Shown in pieces: positions 41,245 through 54,201 of a stretch of 64,000 bases of DNA. The notes beneath the pieces were generated by a model. That model saw only the letters and a program-made list of their open reading frames with translations. It was not told the origin of the DNA and ran no database searches. Both the position numbers and the translations under genes were made by a program. Source of the stretch: Aquipseudomonas alcaligenes_A (GTDB lineage Bacteria; Pseudomonadota; Gammaproteobacteria; Pseudomonadales; Pseudomonadaceae). How positions within the stretch are numbered: the first letter of the stretch is position 1; each line of letters starts with the position of its first letter. The DNA lies in NCBI GenBank assembly GCA_048595745.1, contig CP184361.1. The stretch is one strand, 5' to 3'.

Positions 41245-41550
41245 ATGGCCAAGAAGAGCATGAAAAACCGCGAGCTGAAGCGTCAGCTGACGGTTGCCAA
41301 GTTCGCTAAGAAGCGTGCTGAGCTCAAAGCTGTGATTGCCAACCCGAACTCCACTCCGGAGCAGCGTTGGGAAGCCCAGATCGCCCTGCAAAAGCAACCG
41401 CGTGACGCCAGCGCCAGCCGCCTGCGTAACCGTTGCCGCATCACCGGCCGTCCGCACGGCGTGTACCGCAAGTTCGGCCTCGGTCGTAACAAGCTGCGCG
41501 AAGCTGCGATGCGCGGTGACGTACCGGGTCTGGTGAAAGCCAGCTGGTAA
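41245..41550 (+). CDS. rpsN: 30S ribosomal protein S14 (zinc-free type)
   Basis: Head protein near S3 and S10. 101 residues with no CxxC pairs, so the C-minus, zinc-independent form. C-terminus CRITGRPHGVYRKFGLGRNK is diagnostic. It is followed by two terminators and a new promoter, so it appears to be the last gene of its transcript rather than mid-operon. Confidence 0.97.
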   Translation: MAKKSMKNRELKRQLTVAKFAKKRAELKAVIANPNSTPEQRWEAQIALQKQPRDASASRLRNRCRITGRPHGVYRKFGLGRNKLREAAMRGDVPGLVKASW

Positions 41551-41558
41551 TGAAAGCG

Positions 41559-41585
41559 AAGCCGGCCTAGTGCCGGCTTTGTTTT
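41559..41585 (+). terminator. first terminator after rpsN
   Basis: AAGCCGGC / GCCGGCTT with a 5-base loop, followed by TGTTTT. Confidence 0.75.
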
Positions 41586-41589
41586 ATCG

Positions 41590-41621
41590 ATCAAGCCCCT
41601 TTTGGGGCTTGATTCATTTTT
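41590..41621 (+). terminator. second terminator after rpsN
   Basis: Perfect 10-bp stem ATCAAGCCCC / GGGGCTTGAT, loop TTTT, then TCATTTTT. Its 3' arm contains the first bases of a promoter -35. Confidence 0.8.
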
Positions 41622-41637
41622 GATCGATCTCTAGAAT
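41609..41637 (+). promoter_or_regulatory. promoter for rpsH and downstream spc genes
   Basis: TTGATT-17-TAGAAT; the -35 begins within the 3' arm of the second terminator. About 80 nt of leader follow before rpsH. In E. coli this gap carries the S8 autoregulatory site in the rplE region; none was recognised here. Confidence 0.65.
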
Positions 41638-41725
41638 GTCCGGCTCTCCTGAGCCTGGCATTTGCCGAGCTCGTGGATGGTTCCAGCCGAAAGGCTGTTC
41701 TTTTTGTATCAGGAGCATCTAGCCC

Positions 41726-42118
41726 ATGAGTATGCAGGACCCGTTAGCGGACATGCTAACTCGTATCCGTAATGCCCAGATGGCTGAAAAGTCGGTAGTA
41801 AGCATGCCGTCTTCCAAGCTGAAGGTGGCAGTAGCCAACGTTCTCAAGAACGAAGGTTACATCGCGGGATACCAGGTCAGCAGCGACGCCAAGCCGCAGC
41901 TGTCCATCGAGCTGAAGTATTTCGAAGGCCGTCCGGTCATCGAAGAAGTGAAGCGCGTCAGCCGTCCTGGCCTGCGCCAGTACAAGCCTGTCGACCAGCT
42001 GCCGAAAGTTCGTGGCGGTCTGGGCGTTTCCATCGTCTCCACCAACAAAGGTGTGATGACTGATCGCGCTGCACGCGCTGCCGGTGTCGGCGGTGAAGTG
42101 CTCTGCACCGTGTTCTAA
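41726..42118 (+). CDS. rpsH: 30S ribosomal protein S8
   Basis: Primary 16S binder of the central domain and, in E. coli, translational repressor of the spc operon. 130 residues beginning MSMQDPLADMLTRIRNAQ. Here it is the first gene after a terminator-promoter junction. Confidence 0.97.
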   Translation: MSMQDPLADMLTRIRNAQMAEKSVVSMPSSKLKVAVANVLKNEGYIAGYQVSSDAKPQLSIELKYFEGRPVIEEVKRVSRPGLRQYKPVDQLPKVRGGLGVSIVSTNKGVMTDRAARAAGVGGEVLCTVF

Positions 42119-42130
42119 GGGGGGATAAGC

Positions 42131-42664
42131 ATGTCTCGCGTCGCTAAGAACCCCGTTAAGCTGCCGGCAGGTGTCGAGGTCAAACTCGCAGGCCAGCAGC
42201 TTTCGATCAAGGGCGCCAAGGGCACCCTGGAACTGAATGTGCACTCGTCCGTGGAGATCATCCAGGAGGCTGGTGAGCTGCGTTTTGCCGCCCGCAATGG
42301 CGATCAGCAGAACCGCGCTATGGCCGGTACCACTCGTGCACTGGTCAACAACATGGTTATTGGCGTGAGCCAAGGCTTCGAGCGCAAGCTGCAGCTGGTC
42401 GGTGTGGGTTACAAGGCCCAGGCCAAAGGCCAGGTACTGAACCTCGCGCTGGGCTTCTCCCACCCGATCGACTACGAACTGCCGCAAGGCGTTACCGCTG
42501 AAACCCCCAGCCAGACCGATATCCTGATCAAGGGCATCGACAAGCAGCTGGTCGGTCAGGTGGCTGCGGAGATCCGCGACTTCCGTCGTCCTGAGCCGTA
42601 CAAAGGCAAAGGCGTGCGTTATTCCGACGAAGTCGTACGTCGCAAAGAAGCTAAGAAGAAGTAG
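42131..42664 (+). CDS. rplF: 50S ribosomal protein L6
   Basis: Binds near the sarcin-ricin loop at the factor-binding site. 177 residues in two repeated alpha/beta domains. C-terminal signature PEPYKGKGVRYSDEVVRRK (about 156-174) is intact. Confidence 0.97.
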   Translation: MSRVAKNPVKLPAGVEVKLAGQQLSIKGAKGTLELNVHSSVEIIQEAGELRFAARNGDQQNRAMAGTTRALVNNMVIGVSQGFERKLQLVGVGYKAQAKGQVLNLALGFSHPIDYELPQGVTAETPSQTDILIKGIDKQLVGQVAAEIRDFRRPEPYKGKGVRYSDEVVRRKEAKKK

Positions 42665-42674
42665 GGCATAGCAA

Positions 42675-43025
42675 ATGAGCGAAAAGAAAGAAACTCGTCT
42701 GCGTCGCGCTCGCAAGGCACGCCTGAAAATGCGCGAGCTGGAAACCGTACGCCTCAGCGTGTACCGCTCTTCCCAGCACATCTACGCCCAGGTCATTTCG
42801 GCCGACGGCGCCAAGGTTCTGGCCAGCGCCTCGACCCTGGACAAAGAACTGCGTGACGGCGCCACTGGCAACGTCGACGCGGCCAAGAAAGTCGGTCAGC
42901 TGGTTGCCGAGCGCGCGAAAGCCGCTGGTGTAACCCAGGTGGCGTTCGACCGTTCTGGCTTCAAGTACCACGGCCGCGTGAAGGCGCTGGCTGATGCTGC
43001 TCGTGAAGGCGGGCTGGAGTTCTAA
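42675..43025 (+). CDS. rplR: 50S ribosomal protein L18
   Basis: Carries 5S rRNA into the large subunit with L5. 116 residues; basic N-terminus ETRLRRARKARLKMRE and the C-terminal FDRSGFKYHGRVKALADAARE motif are standard. rpsE starts 3 bp after its stop. Confidence 0.97.
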   Translation: MSEKKETRLRRARKARLKMRELETVRLSVYRSSQHIYAQVISADGAKVLASASTLDKELRDGATGNVDAAKKVGQLVAERAKAAGVTQVAFDRSGFKYHGRVKALADAAREGGLEF

Positions 43026-43028
43026 GTT

Positions 43029-43559
43029 ATGGCAAATCACGAGCAAAAGCGCGATCGCGACAATCGCGGTGACGACGCCCAGGGCGAAGGCTACATCGAG
43101 AAGCTGGTCCAGGTTAATCGCGTTGCCAAGACCGTAAAAGGCGGCCGTATCTTCACCTTCACCGCGCTGACCGTGGTGGGTGATGGCAAGGGTCGCGTTG
43201 GTTTCGGTCGCGGTAAATCCCGCGAAGTGCCGGCCGCCATCCAGAAAGCGATGGAAGCTGCGCGTCGCAACATGATTCAGGTCGACCTGAACGGCACCAC
43301 TCTGCAATACCCGATGAAGTCTGTGCATGGCGCGTCCCACGTGTTCATGCAGCCGGCTTCCGAAGGTACCGGCATCATCGCCGGTGGCGCCATGCGTGCC
43401 GTTCTGGAAGTGGCTGGCGTGCAGAACGTTCTGGCCAAGTGCTATGGCTCCACCAACCCGGTGAACGTGGTGTATGCCACCTTCAAGGGTCTGAAAGCCA
43501 TGCAGTCGCCGGAGTCCGTGGCTGCCAAGCGCGGCAAGAGCGTCGAGGAGATTCTCTGA
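43029..43559 (+). CDS. rpsE: 30S ribosomal protein S5, with extended N-terminal linker
   Basis: Works with S3 and S4 at the mRNA entry site and affects decoding accuracy. 176 residues, about ten longer than the 166 I recall for P. aeruginosa and P. putida S5. The extra residues (around RDNRGDDAQG, 9-18) sit between MANHEQKR and EGYIEKLVQVNRV. The remainder, including the spectinomycin loop VAKTVKGGRIF (about 31-41), is typical. The start is firm because MAN-EQKR is the family N-terminus and it lies 3 bp after rplR. Confidence 0.96.
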   Translation: MANHEQKRDRDNRGDDAQGEGYIEKLVQVNRVAKTVKGGRIFTFTALTVVGDGKGRVGFGRGKSREVPAAIQKAMEAARRNMIQVDLNGTTLQYPMKSVHGASHVFMQPASEGTGIIAGGAMRAVLEVAGVQNVLAKCYGSTNPVNVVYATFKGLKAMQSPESVAAKRGKSVEEIL

Positions 43560-43561
43560 TC

Positions 43562-43738
43562 ATGGCTACCGTCAAAGTTACTCTGATCAAGAGCACCAAC
43601 GGCCGTCTGGCCAACCACAAAGCTTGCGTCAAGGGCCTGGGCCTGCGTCGCATTGGTCACTCCGTCGAAGTTCAGGACACTCCTGAAAACCGCGGCATGA
43701 TCAACAAGGCTTACTACCTGCTGCGTGTAGAGGGTTAA
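43562..43738 (+). CDS. rpmD: 50S ribosomal protein L30
   Basis: Small 50S surface protein. 58 residues from ATG 43562 (MATVKVTLIKSTNGR); a longer frame open upstream lies within rpsE and is rejected. Two bases separate it from rpsE. Confidence 0.96.
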   Translation: MATVKVTLIKSTNGRLANHKACVKGLGLRRIGHSVEVQDTPENRGMINKAYYLLRVEG

Positions 43739-43741
43739 TCC

Positions 43742-44176
43742 ATGCAACTGAACGATCTGCGTTCCGCGCCGGGTGCCCGTCGCGAGAAGCACCGTCCGGG
43801 CCGTGGCATCGGTAGCGGTCTGGGCAAAACCGGTGGCCGCGGCCACAAGGGTCAGACCTCTCGTACCGGTGGCTCCATCGCCCCGGGCTTCGAGGGTGGC
43901 CAGCAGCCGCTGCACCGCCGTCTGCCGAAGTTCGGCTTCGTTTCCCTGAAAGCCATGGATCGCGCCGAAGTGCGTACCTCCGAGCTGGCCAAGGTGGAAG
44001 GCGACGTCGTTACTGTGCAGTCGCTGAAGGATGCCAACGTGATCAACCAAAACGTACAGCGTGTGAAAGTCATGCTGTCCGGCGAGGTTACTCGTGCGGT
44101 CACCCTGAAAGGTATCGCCGCCACCAAGGGTGCGCGTGCGGCCATCGAAGCAGCTGGCGGCAAGTTCGAGGACTAA
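43742..44176 (+). CDS. rplO: 50S ribosomal protein L15
   Basis: Late 50S assembly protein. 144 residues, starting MQLNDLRSAPGARREKHRPG with the Gly/Arg-rich GSGLGKTGGRGHKGQTSR tract typical of the family. secY begins on the next base. Confidence 0.97.
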   Translation: MQLNDLRSAPGARREKHRPGRGIGSGLGKTGGRGHKGQTSRTGGSIAPGFEGGQQPLHRRLPKFGFVSLKAMDRAEVRTSELAKVEGDVVTVQSLKDANVINQNVQRVKVMLSGEVTRAVTLKGIAATKGARAAIEAAGGKFED

Positions 44177-45505
44177 ATGGCTAAGCAAGGTGCTCTCTCC
44201 GCGCTCAGCAATGGCGGGTTGTCCGAGCTCTGGGCTCGACTGCGTTTTCTGTTCCTGGCGATCATCGTCTATCGGATCGGCGCGCACATTCCGGTGCCCG
44301 GAATCAACCCTGACCGGCTGGCCGACCTGTTCCGGCAGAACGAGGGGACCATTCTTAGCCTGTTCAACATGTTTTCCGGCGGCGCGCTGGAGCGGATGAG
44401 CATCTTCGCGCTGGGGATCATGCCGTACATTTCGGCCTCGATCATCATGCAGCTGATGACTGCCGTCAGCCCGCAGCTGGAGCAGTTGAAAAAGGAAGGG
44501 GAAGCTGGCCGTCGCAAGATCAGCCAGTACACCCGCTACGGCACTCTCGTCCTGGCGATTATTCAGGCGGTCGGCATGTCCGTCGGCCTGGCCAGTCAGG
44601 GCGTAGCGTTTTCGGTTGATTTCGGCTTCCACTTCGTGGCGGTGACGACCTTCGTGGCCGGTGCCATGTTCATGATGTGGCTGGGCGAGCAGATCACCGA
44701 GCGCGGTGTTGGCAACGGTATCTCGATGCTGATTTTTGCAGGCATCGTGGCCGGTCTGCCGTCGGCAATCGGGCAGTCTTTCGAGTCTGCTCGTCAGGGT
44801 GACATCAACATCTTCGCCCTGATTGCCATCGGCCTGCTGGCGGTAGCGATCATCGGTTTCGTGGTGTTCATTGAGCGTGGCCAGCGTCGCATTGCGGTGC
44901 ACTACGCCAAGCGTCAGCAGGGCCGCAAGGTCTTTGCCGCGCAGACCAGCCACCTGCCGTTGAAGGTGAACATGGCGGGCGTAATCCCGGCCATCTTTGC
45001 CAGCAGTCTCCTGCTGTTCCCGGCTTCGCTGGGGACCTGGTTCGGTCAGTCCGAAGGTATGGGCTGGCTGCAGGATATTTCGCAGGCCATCGCTCCCGGT
45101 CAGCCGTTGAACATTCTGCTGTTTAGTGCAGGGATCATCTTCTTCTGCTTCTTCTACACGGCGCTGATGTTCAATCCGAAAGACGTAGCGGAAAACCTGA
45201 AGAAGTCCGGTGCCTTTATTCCGGGTATCCGTCCGGGTGAGCAATCCGCGCGCTATATCGATGGCGTGCTGACCCGCTTGACCATGTTCGGTGCTCTTTA
45301 CATGACGGCCGTTTGCCTCCTCCCGCAGTTCCTGCAGGTGGCTGCCAACGTTCCGTTCTACCTTGGCGGGACCTCGTTGCTGATCGTGGTCGTGGTTGTG
45401 ATGGACTTTATGGCCCAAGTGCAATCTCACCTCGTTTCGCACCAGTACGAATCCCTGATGAAGAAAGCCAACCTGAAGGGCTATGGCGGCGGCATGCTCC
45501 GCTGA
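44177..45505 (+). CDS. secY: preprotein translocase subunit SecY
   Basis: Channel-forming subunit of SecYEG in the inner membrane. 442 residues with ten hydrophobic segments. The plug region (IPVPGINPDRLADLF near 36-50) and the cytosolic loop GIRPGEQSARYIDGVLTRLT near 350-369 that contacts ribosome and SecA are conserved. Directly abuts rplO, as usual at the end of the spc operon; SecE is made from 18453. Confidence 0.97.
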   Translation: MAKQGALSALSNGGLSELWARLRFLFLAIIVYRIGAHIPVPGINPDRLADLFRQNEGTILSLFNMFSGGALERMSIFALGIMPYISASIIMQLMTAVSPQLEQLKKEGEAGRRKISQYTRYGTLVLAIIQAVGMSVGLASQGVAFSVDFGFHFVAVTTFVAGAMFMMWLGEQITERGVGNGISMLIFAGIVAGLPSAIGQSFESARQGDINIFALIAIGLLAVAIIGFVVFIERGQRRIAVHYAKRQQGRKVFAAQTSHLPLKVNMAGVIPAIFASSLLLFPASLGTWFGQSEGMGWLQDISQAIAPGQPLNILLFSAGIIFFCFFYTALMFNPKDVAENLKKSGAFIPGIRPGEQSARYIDGVLTRLTMFGALYMTAVCLLPQFLQVAANVPFYLGGTSLLIVVVVVMDFMAQVQSHLVSHQYESLMKKANLKGYGGGMLR

Positions 45506-45536
45506 TATAGCGTCCGTAAGGTTCTAGGAGTTACTG

Positions 45537-45653
45537 ATGAAAGTTCGTGCATCGGTCAAGAAGCTGTGCCGCAACTGCAAGGTCATTCGTCGCGACGGCG
45601 TCGTGCGCGTGATCTGCAGCGCGGAGCCGCGTCACAAGCAGCGCCAAGGCTGA
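45537..45653 (+). CDS. rpmJ: 50S ribosomal protein L36 (zinc-binding form)
   Basis: 38 residues from ATG 45537 with GGAG ahead of it, and too short for usual frame lists. MKVRASVKKLCRNC begins the protein; C11, C14, C27 and H32 form the C-plus zinc ribbon. Pseudomonas often has a second, zinc-free L36 elsewhere for zinc shortage; only this copy is in the window. Confidence 0.95.
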   Translation: MKVRASVKKLCRNCKVIRRDGVVRVICSAEPRHKQRQG

Positions 45654-45674
45654 GTGTGATTCACGCGTAATGAG

Positions 45675-45703
45675 CCCGGCAGCTAGTGCGCTGCCGGGTT
45701 GAT
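45675..45703 (+). terminator. hairpin after rpmJ
   Basis: Perfect 9-bp stem CCCGGCAGC / GCTGCCGGG followed by TTGATTCTTTG. The T-tract is broken, so termination may be partial. Confidence 0.6.
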
Positions 45704-45727
45704 TCTTTGTTATTACAGCGTTAATAT
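45699..45727 (+). promoter_or_regulatory. alpha operon promoter
   Basis: TTGATT-17-TAATAT with discriminator CGCGCG. The -35 begins right at the end of the preceding hairpin. Confidence 0.6.
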
Positions 45728-45786
45728 CGCGCGCCCTATTTCTTGGCTTCCAGGGCGTGGGTAGCTGTCAATTGGAGTTCCACTGA

Positions 45787-46143
45787 ATGGCCCGTATTGC
45801 AGGCGTCAACATTCCGGATAACAAGCACACTGTTATCTCGCTGACCTACATCTACGGTGTTGGTCGCACCACTGCGCAGAAAATCTGTGCAACCACCGGT
45901 GTCAATCCGGCGGCAAAGATCAAAGATCTCTCTGACGAGCAGATCGAGCAGCTGCGTGGCGAAGTCGCCAAACTCACCACCGAGGGTGACCTGCGCCGCG
46001 AAATCAACATGAAAATCAAGCGTCTGATGGACCTGGGCTGCTACCGCGGTCTGCGTCACCGCCGTGGCCTTCCGGTCCGCGGTCAGCGCACCAAGACCAA
46101 CGCGCGCACCCGTAAGGGCCCGCGTAAGCCGATCCGCAAGTAA
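45787..46143 (+). CDS. rpsM: 30S ribosomal protein S13
   Basis: Head protein that contacts P-site tRNA and forms intersubunit bridges. 118 residues, MARIAGVNIPDNKHTVISL at the start and a basic C-terminal tail (RTKTNARTRKGPRKPIRK). First gene of the alpha operon, with a GGAG-like site ahead. Confidence 0.98.
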   Translation: MARIAGVNIPDNKHTVISLTYIYGVGRTTAQKICATTGVNPAAKIKDLSDEQIEQLRGEVAKLTTEGDLRREINMKIKRLMDLGCYRGLRHRRGLPVRGQRTKTNARTRKGPRKPIRK

Positions 46144-46173
46144 TTGCGCCCGCGAATCGACAGGAAATAAGTC

Positions 46174-46563
46174 ATGGCTAAGCCTGCTGCTCGTACTCGT
46201 AAGAAAGTCAAAAAGACAGTGGTGGATGGCATCGCCCATATCCACGCGTCTTTCAACAACACCATCGTGACCATCACTGACCGTCAGGGCAACGCTCTGT
46301 CCTGGGCTACCTCCGGTGGCTCCGGTTTCCGCGGCTCCCGTAAGTCCACTCCGTTCGCTGCCCAGGTGGCTGCCGAGCGTGCTGGCCAGGCTGCTCTGGA
46401 ATACGGCCTGAAGAACCTCGACGTTAACGTCAAGGGCCCGGGCCCGGGTCGCGAATCCGCTGTGCGTGCTCTGAACGCCTGCGGCTACAAAATCGCCAGC
46501 ATCACCGACGTGACGCCTATCCCGCACAACGGGTGCCGTCCGCCGAAGAAGCGTCGCGTGTAA
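46174..46563 (+). CDS. rpsK: 30S ribosomal protein S11
   Basis: Platform protein near the mRNA exit and E site. 129 residues. Conserved HIHASFNNTIVTITDRQGN (about 23-41) and C-terminal DVTPIPHNGCRPPKKRRV. Confidence 0.98.
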   Translation: MAKPAARTRKKVKKTVVDGIAHIHASFNNTIVTITDRQGNALSWATSGGSGFRGSRKSTPFAAQVAAERAGQAALEYGLKNLDVNVKGPGPGRESAVRALNACGYKIASITDVTPIPHNGCRPPKKRRV

Positions 46564-46579
46564 TAGGAGACAGTGAAGA

Positions 46580-47200
46580 ATGGCTCGTTACATTGGTCCC
46601 AAGTGCAAACTGTCTCGTCGTGAAGGCACCGATCTCTTCCTGAAGAGTGGTGCGCGCGCGCTCGAATCCAAGTGCAATATCGAATCGGCTCCTGGTCAGC
46701 ACGGCGCTCGCCGTGGTCGCCAGTCCGACTACGGTACCCAGCTGCGTGAGAAGCAGAAAGTCCGTCGTATCTACGGCGTGCTGGAGCGTCAGTTCAGCGG
46801 TTACTACAAGGAAGCTGCCCGTAAGAAAGGCGCTACCGGTGAGAACCTGCTGCAGCTGCTGGAATGCCGTCTGGACAACGTGGTTTACCGCATGGGCTTT
46901 GGTGCCACCCGCGCCGAATCCCGTCAGCTGGTATCGCACAAAGCCATCACCGTGAACGGTTCGACCGTGAACGTCCCGTCCTACCAGGTCAAAGCTGGTG
47001 ACGTCGTGGCAGTTCGCGAAAAGGCCAAGAACCAGCTGCGCGTTGCCCAGGCTCTCGAGCTGTGCGCCCAGCGTGGTCGCGTTGAGTGGGTTGAAGTGGA
47101 TGCTGAGAAGAAGTCTGGCGTGTTCAAAAGCGTCCCGGCTCGCAGCGATCTGTCCGCCGACATCAACGAAAGCCTGATTGTCGAGCTCTACTCCAAGTAA
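46580..47200 (+). CDS. rpsD: 30S ribosomal protein S4
   Basis: Nucleates 30S assembly, forms the entry helicase with S3 and S5, and represses the alpha operon in E. coli. 206 residues with an S4 RNA-binding domain at about 96-158 (RLDNVVYRMGFGATRAESR). The N-terminal zinc-type cysteine cluster is not complete, as usual for gammaproteobacteria. Confidence 0.98.
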   Translation: MARYIGPKCKLSRREGTDLFLKSGARALESKCNIESAPGQHGARRGRQSDYGTQLREKQKVRRIYGVLERQFSGYYKEAARKKGATGENLLQLLECRLDNVVYRMGFGATRAESRQLVSHKAITVNGSTVNVPSYQVKAGDVVAVREKAKNQLRVAQALELCAQRGRVEWVEVDAEKKSGVFKSVPARSDLSADINESLIVELYSK

Positions 47201-47222
47201 GGGCTAGAAAATAGGTGCATCC

Positions 47223-48224
47223 ATGCAGATTTCGGTAAATGAGTTCCTGACCCCCCGTCACATCGACGTTCAGGCGGTCAGTCCGACCCGCGCCAAGATC
47301 ACCCTCGAGCCTCTCGAGCGTGGTTTTGGCCATACCCTGGGCAACGCGCTGCGTCGCATCCTGTTGTCCTCCATGCCTGGCTGTGCAGTAGTCGAGGCCG
47401 AGATCGACGGCGTACTCCACGAGTACTCCGCTATCGAAGGCGTGCAGGAAGATGTGATTGAGATCCTGCTCAACCTGAAAGGTCTGGCCATCAAGCTGCA
47501 CGGTCGTGACGAAGTCACCCTGACTCTGGCCAAAAAGGGCTCGGGTGTGGTCACTGCTGCCGATATCCAGCTGGATCACGACGTCGAGATCGTCAACGGC
47601 GATCACGTAATCGCCAACCTGGCGGACAACGGCGCTCTGAACATGAAACTCACCGTGCGTCGTGGCCGTGGCTACGAGCCGGCTGATGCCCGTCAGAGCG
47701 ATGAAGACGAAAGCCGTAGCATCGGCCGTCTGCAGCTGGACTCCTCGTTCAGCCCGGTCCGTCGTGTGGCATACGTGGTGGAGAACGCCCGCGTCGAGCA
47801 GCGTACCAACCTGGACAAGCTGGTCATCGACCTGGAAACCAACGGCACCCTGGATCCTGAAGAGGCCATCCGTCGTGCCGCGACCATCCTCCAGCACCAG
47901 CTGGCGGCCTTCGTTGATCTGAAGGGCGACAGTGAGCCGGTAGTGGTCGAGCAGGAAGACGAGATCGATCCGATCCTCCTGCGTCCGGTTGACGACCTCG
48001 AGCTGACCGTACGTTCGGCCAACTGCCTCAAGGCGGAGAACATCTACTACATCGGTGATCTGATTCAGCGCACCGAAGTAGAGCTGCTCAAGACTCCGAA
48101 CCTGGGCAAGAAGTCCCTGACCGAGATCAAGGACGTCCTGGCCTCCCGTGGTCTGTCCCTCGGCATGCGCCTCGACAACTGGCCGCCGGCAAGTCTGAAG
48201 AAGGACGATAAGGCTACTGCCTGA
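47223..48224 (+). CDS. rpoA: DNA-directed RNA polymerase subunit alpha
   Basis: Dimerises to scaffold RNA polymerase assembly; the C-terminal domain binds UP elements such as the A-rich tract before the rRNA promoters. 333 residues: N-terminal domain to about 230 (ERGFGHTLGNALRRILLSS near 33-51), a linker, and the C-terminal domain from about 245 (RSANCLKAENIYYIGDLIQR). Confidence 0.98.
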   Translation: MQISVNEFLTPRHIDVQAVSPTRAKITLEPLERGFGHTLGNALRRILLSSMPGCAVVEAEIDGVLHEYSAIEGVQEDVIEILLNLKGLAIKLHGRDEVTLTLAKKGSGVVTAADIQLDHDVEIVNGDHVIANLADNGALNMKLTVRRGRGYEPADARQSDEDESRSIGRLQLDSSFSPVRRVAYVVENARVEQRTNLDKLVIDLETNGTLDPEEAIRRAATILQHQLAAFVDLKGDSEPVVVEQEDEIDPILLRPVDDLELTVRSANCLKAENIYYIGDLIQRTEVELLKTPNLGKKSLTEIKDVLASRGLSLGMRLDNWPPASLKKDDKATA

Positions 48225-48267
48225 TCGTCCGTAATCACCGAACCGAAAGTTTGGTAAGGAATTAATC

Positions 48268-48657
48268 ATGCGTCATCGTAAAAGTGGCCGTCACCTGAGC
48301 CGCACCAGCGCCCACCGCAAGGCCATGTTCCAGAACATGGCGGTGTCGCTGTTCGAACACGAACTGATCAAAACCACCCTGCCGAAAGCCAAGGAACTGC
48401 GCCGCGTTGCCGAGCCGCTGATCACCCTGGCCAAGGTAGACAGCGTCGCCAACCGTCGTCTGGCATTCGACCGTACCCGTTCGAAAGCCATCGTCGGCAA
48501 GCTGTTCAACGACCTGGGCAAGCGTTACGCCACCCGTCAGGGCGGCTACCTGCGCATCCTCAAGTGCGGTTTCCGCGCTGGCGACAACGCCCCTATGGCG
48601 TACGTCGAGCTGGTTGACCGTCAGGTTGCTGGCGAAGCTGTAGAAGCCGCTGAATAA
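48268..48657 (+). CDS. rplQ: 50S ribosomal protein L17
   Basis: Tunnel-exit protein. 129 residues beginning MRHRKSGRHLSRTSAHRKAM, the invariant family start. Last gene of the alpha operon; a terminator follows at once. Confidence 0.98.
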   Translation: MRHRKSGRHLSRTSAHRKAMFQNMAVSLFEHELIKTTLPKAKELRRVAEPLITLAKVDSVANRRLAFDRTRSKAIVGKLFNDLGKRYATRQGGYLRILKCGFRAGDNAPMAYVELVDRQVAGEAVEAAE

Positions 48658-48676
48658 GCTGCTTCCGCTCCACAAG

Positions 48677-48702
48677 AAACCGGGCCCTGTGCCCGGTTTT
48701 TT
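48677..48702 (+). terminator. terminator of the alpha operon
   Basis: AAACCGGGC / GCCCGGTTT stem followed by TTT. Confidence 0.9.
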
Positions 48703-48759
48703 GCTTTCTGGCGTTGGCATTCCCGTCCGGCGCGCCGATGAAAGGGGCTTTTGAGAGAT

Positions 48760-48783
48760 AAAAGCTATCGGTTTATTGCTTTT
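48760..48783 (+). promoter_or_regulatory. candidate operator dyad upstream of katG
   Basis: AAAAGC and GCTTTT in inverted orientation separated by 12 bases, with inner AT/AT also symmetrical. It lies about 95 bp before katG. OxyR is the usual regulator of katG, but the spacing does not match the standard OxyR tetranucleotide pattern. Confidence 0.3.
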
Positions 48784-48875
48784 CATAAATTGGCCCTCTT
48801 TCCTGCTCGGGTCTAGTCTTCTCCCATCGTCGGCCGCAGTTGAAGGGACCGACCCGATGAAAAAAGGAGAGAACA

Positions 48876-51026
<2,151 letters not shown>

Positions 51027-51040
51027 TTCACCGGCAACAA

Positions 51041-51070
51041 GAAAAAGCCCCGCATCGGCGGGGCTTTTTC
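51041..51070. terminator. bidirectional terminator between katG and uvrA
   Basis: Perfect 13-bp stem GAAAAAGCCCCGC / GCGGGGCTTTTTC, loop ATCG; A-tract on one side and T-tract on the other let it serve both converging genes. Confidence 0.92.
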
Positions 51071-51083
51071 ATTTGGGCGAAGG

Positions 51084-53918
<2,835 letters not shown>

Positions 53919-53934
53919 TTAGGGAACCTCTAAA

Positions 53935-54100
53935 AGCTATCTGCGTTGCCATCGCTGCGTTAAAAGCACGCTCGGGCGCGAGTCCGATCAGAGTGCTCAT
54001 TTACTGCTCGTAAACTGCGCCTCTTTGCCTGCTTCTGCCTTGCGCTGGCTGCCTCGCCAACGCTTTCAGAGGCGCCTCGCAGGTGGGCGGGCGGAAACCA
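53935..54100. repeat. probable dispersed intergenic repeat element
   Basis: The 283-bp uvrA/MFS gap holds no gene. Its core reads GCGTTAAAAGCACGCTC, GGGCGCGAGTCCGATCAG, then TTTAC-TGCTC-GTAAA (54000-54014) and a run rich in CTGCGC, CTTTGCC and CTTGCGCTGG. From memory, elements of this form occur many times in Pseudomonas and related genomes. No second copy was seen in the window. Limits are approximate. Confidence 0.5.
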
Positions 54101-54201
54101 CGCAGTATACGGCCGGCCGTCGTCGCGCGGCAAAGCGCCGCGCCTGTATCGGCGCTGGGATGGCTGCTAGAATCGCCGGCCAATTTGTTCAGGGTTTTTC
54201 C

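Noticed and set aside
43442..45442. 666-codon open frame opposite rpmD-rplO-secY
   Set aside because: Runs across three well-supported genes and has no recognisable domain.
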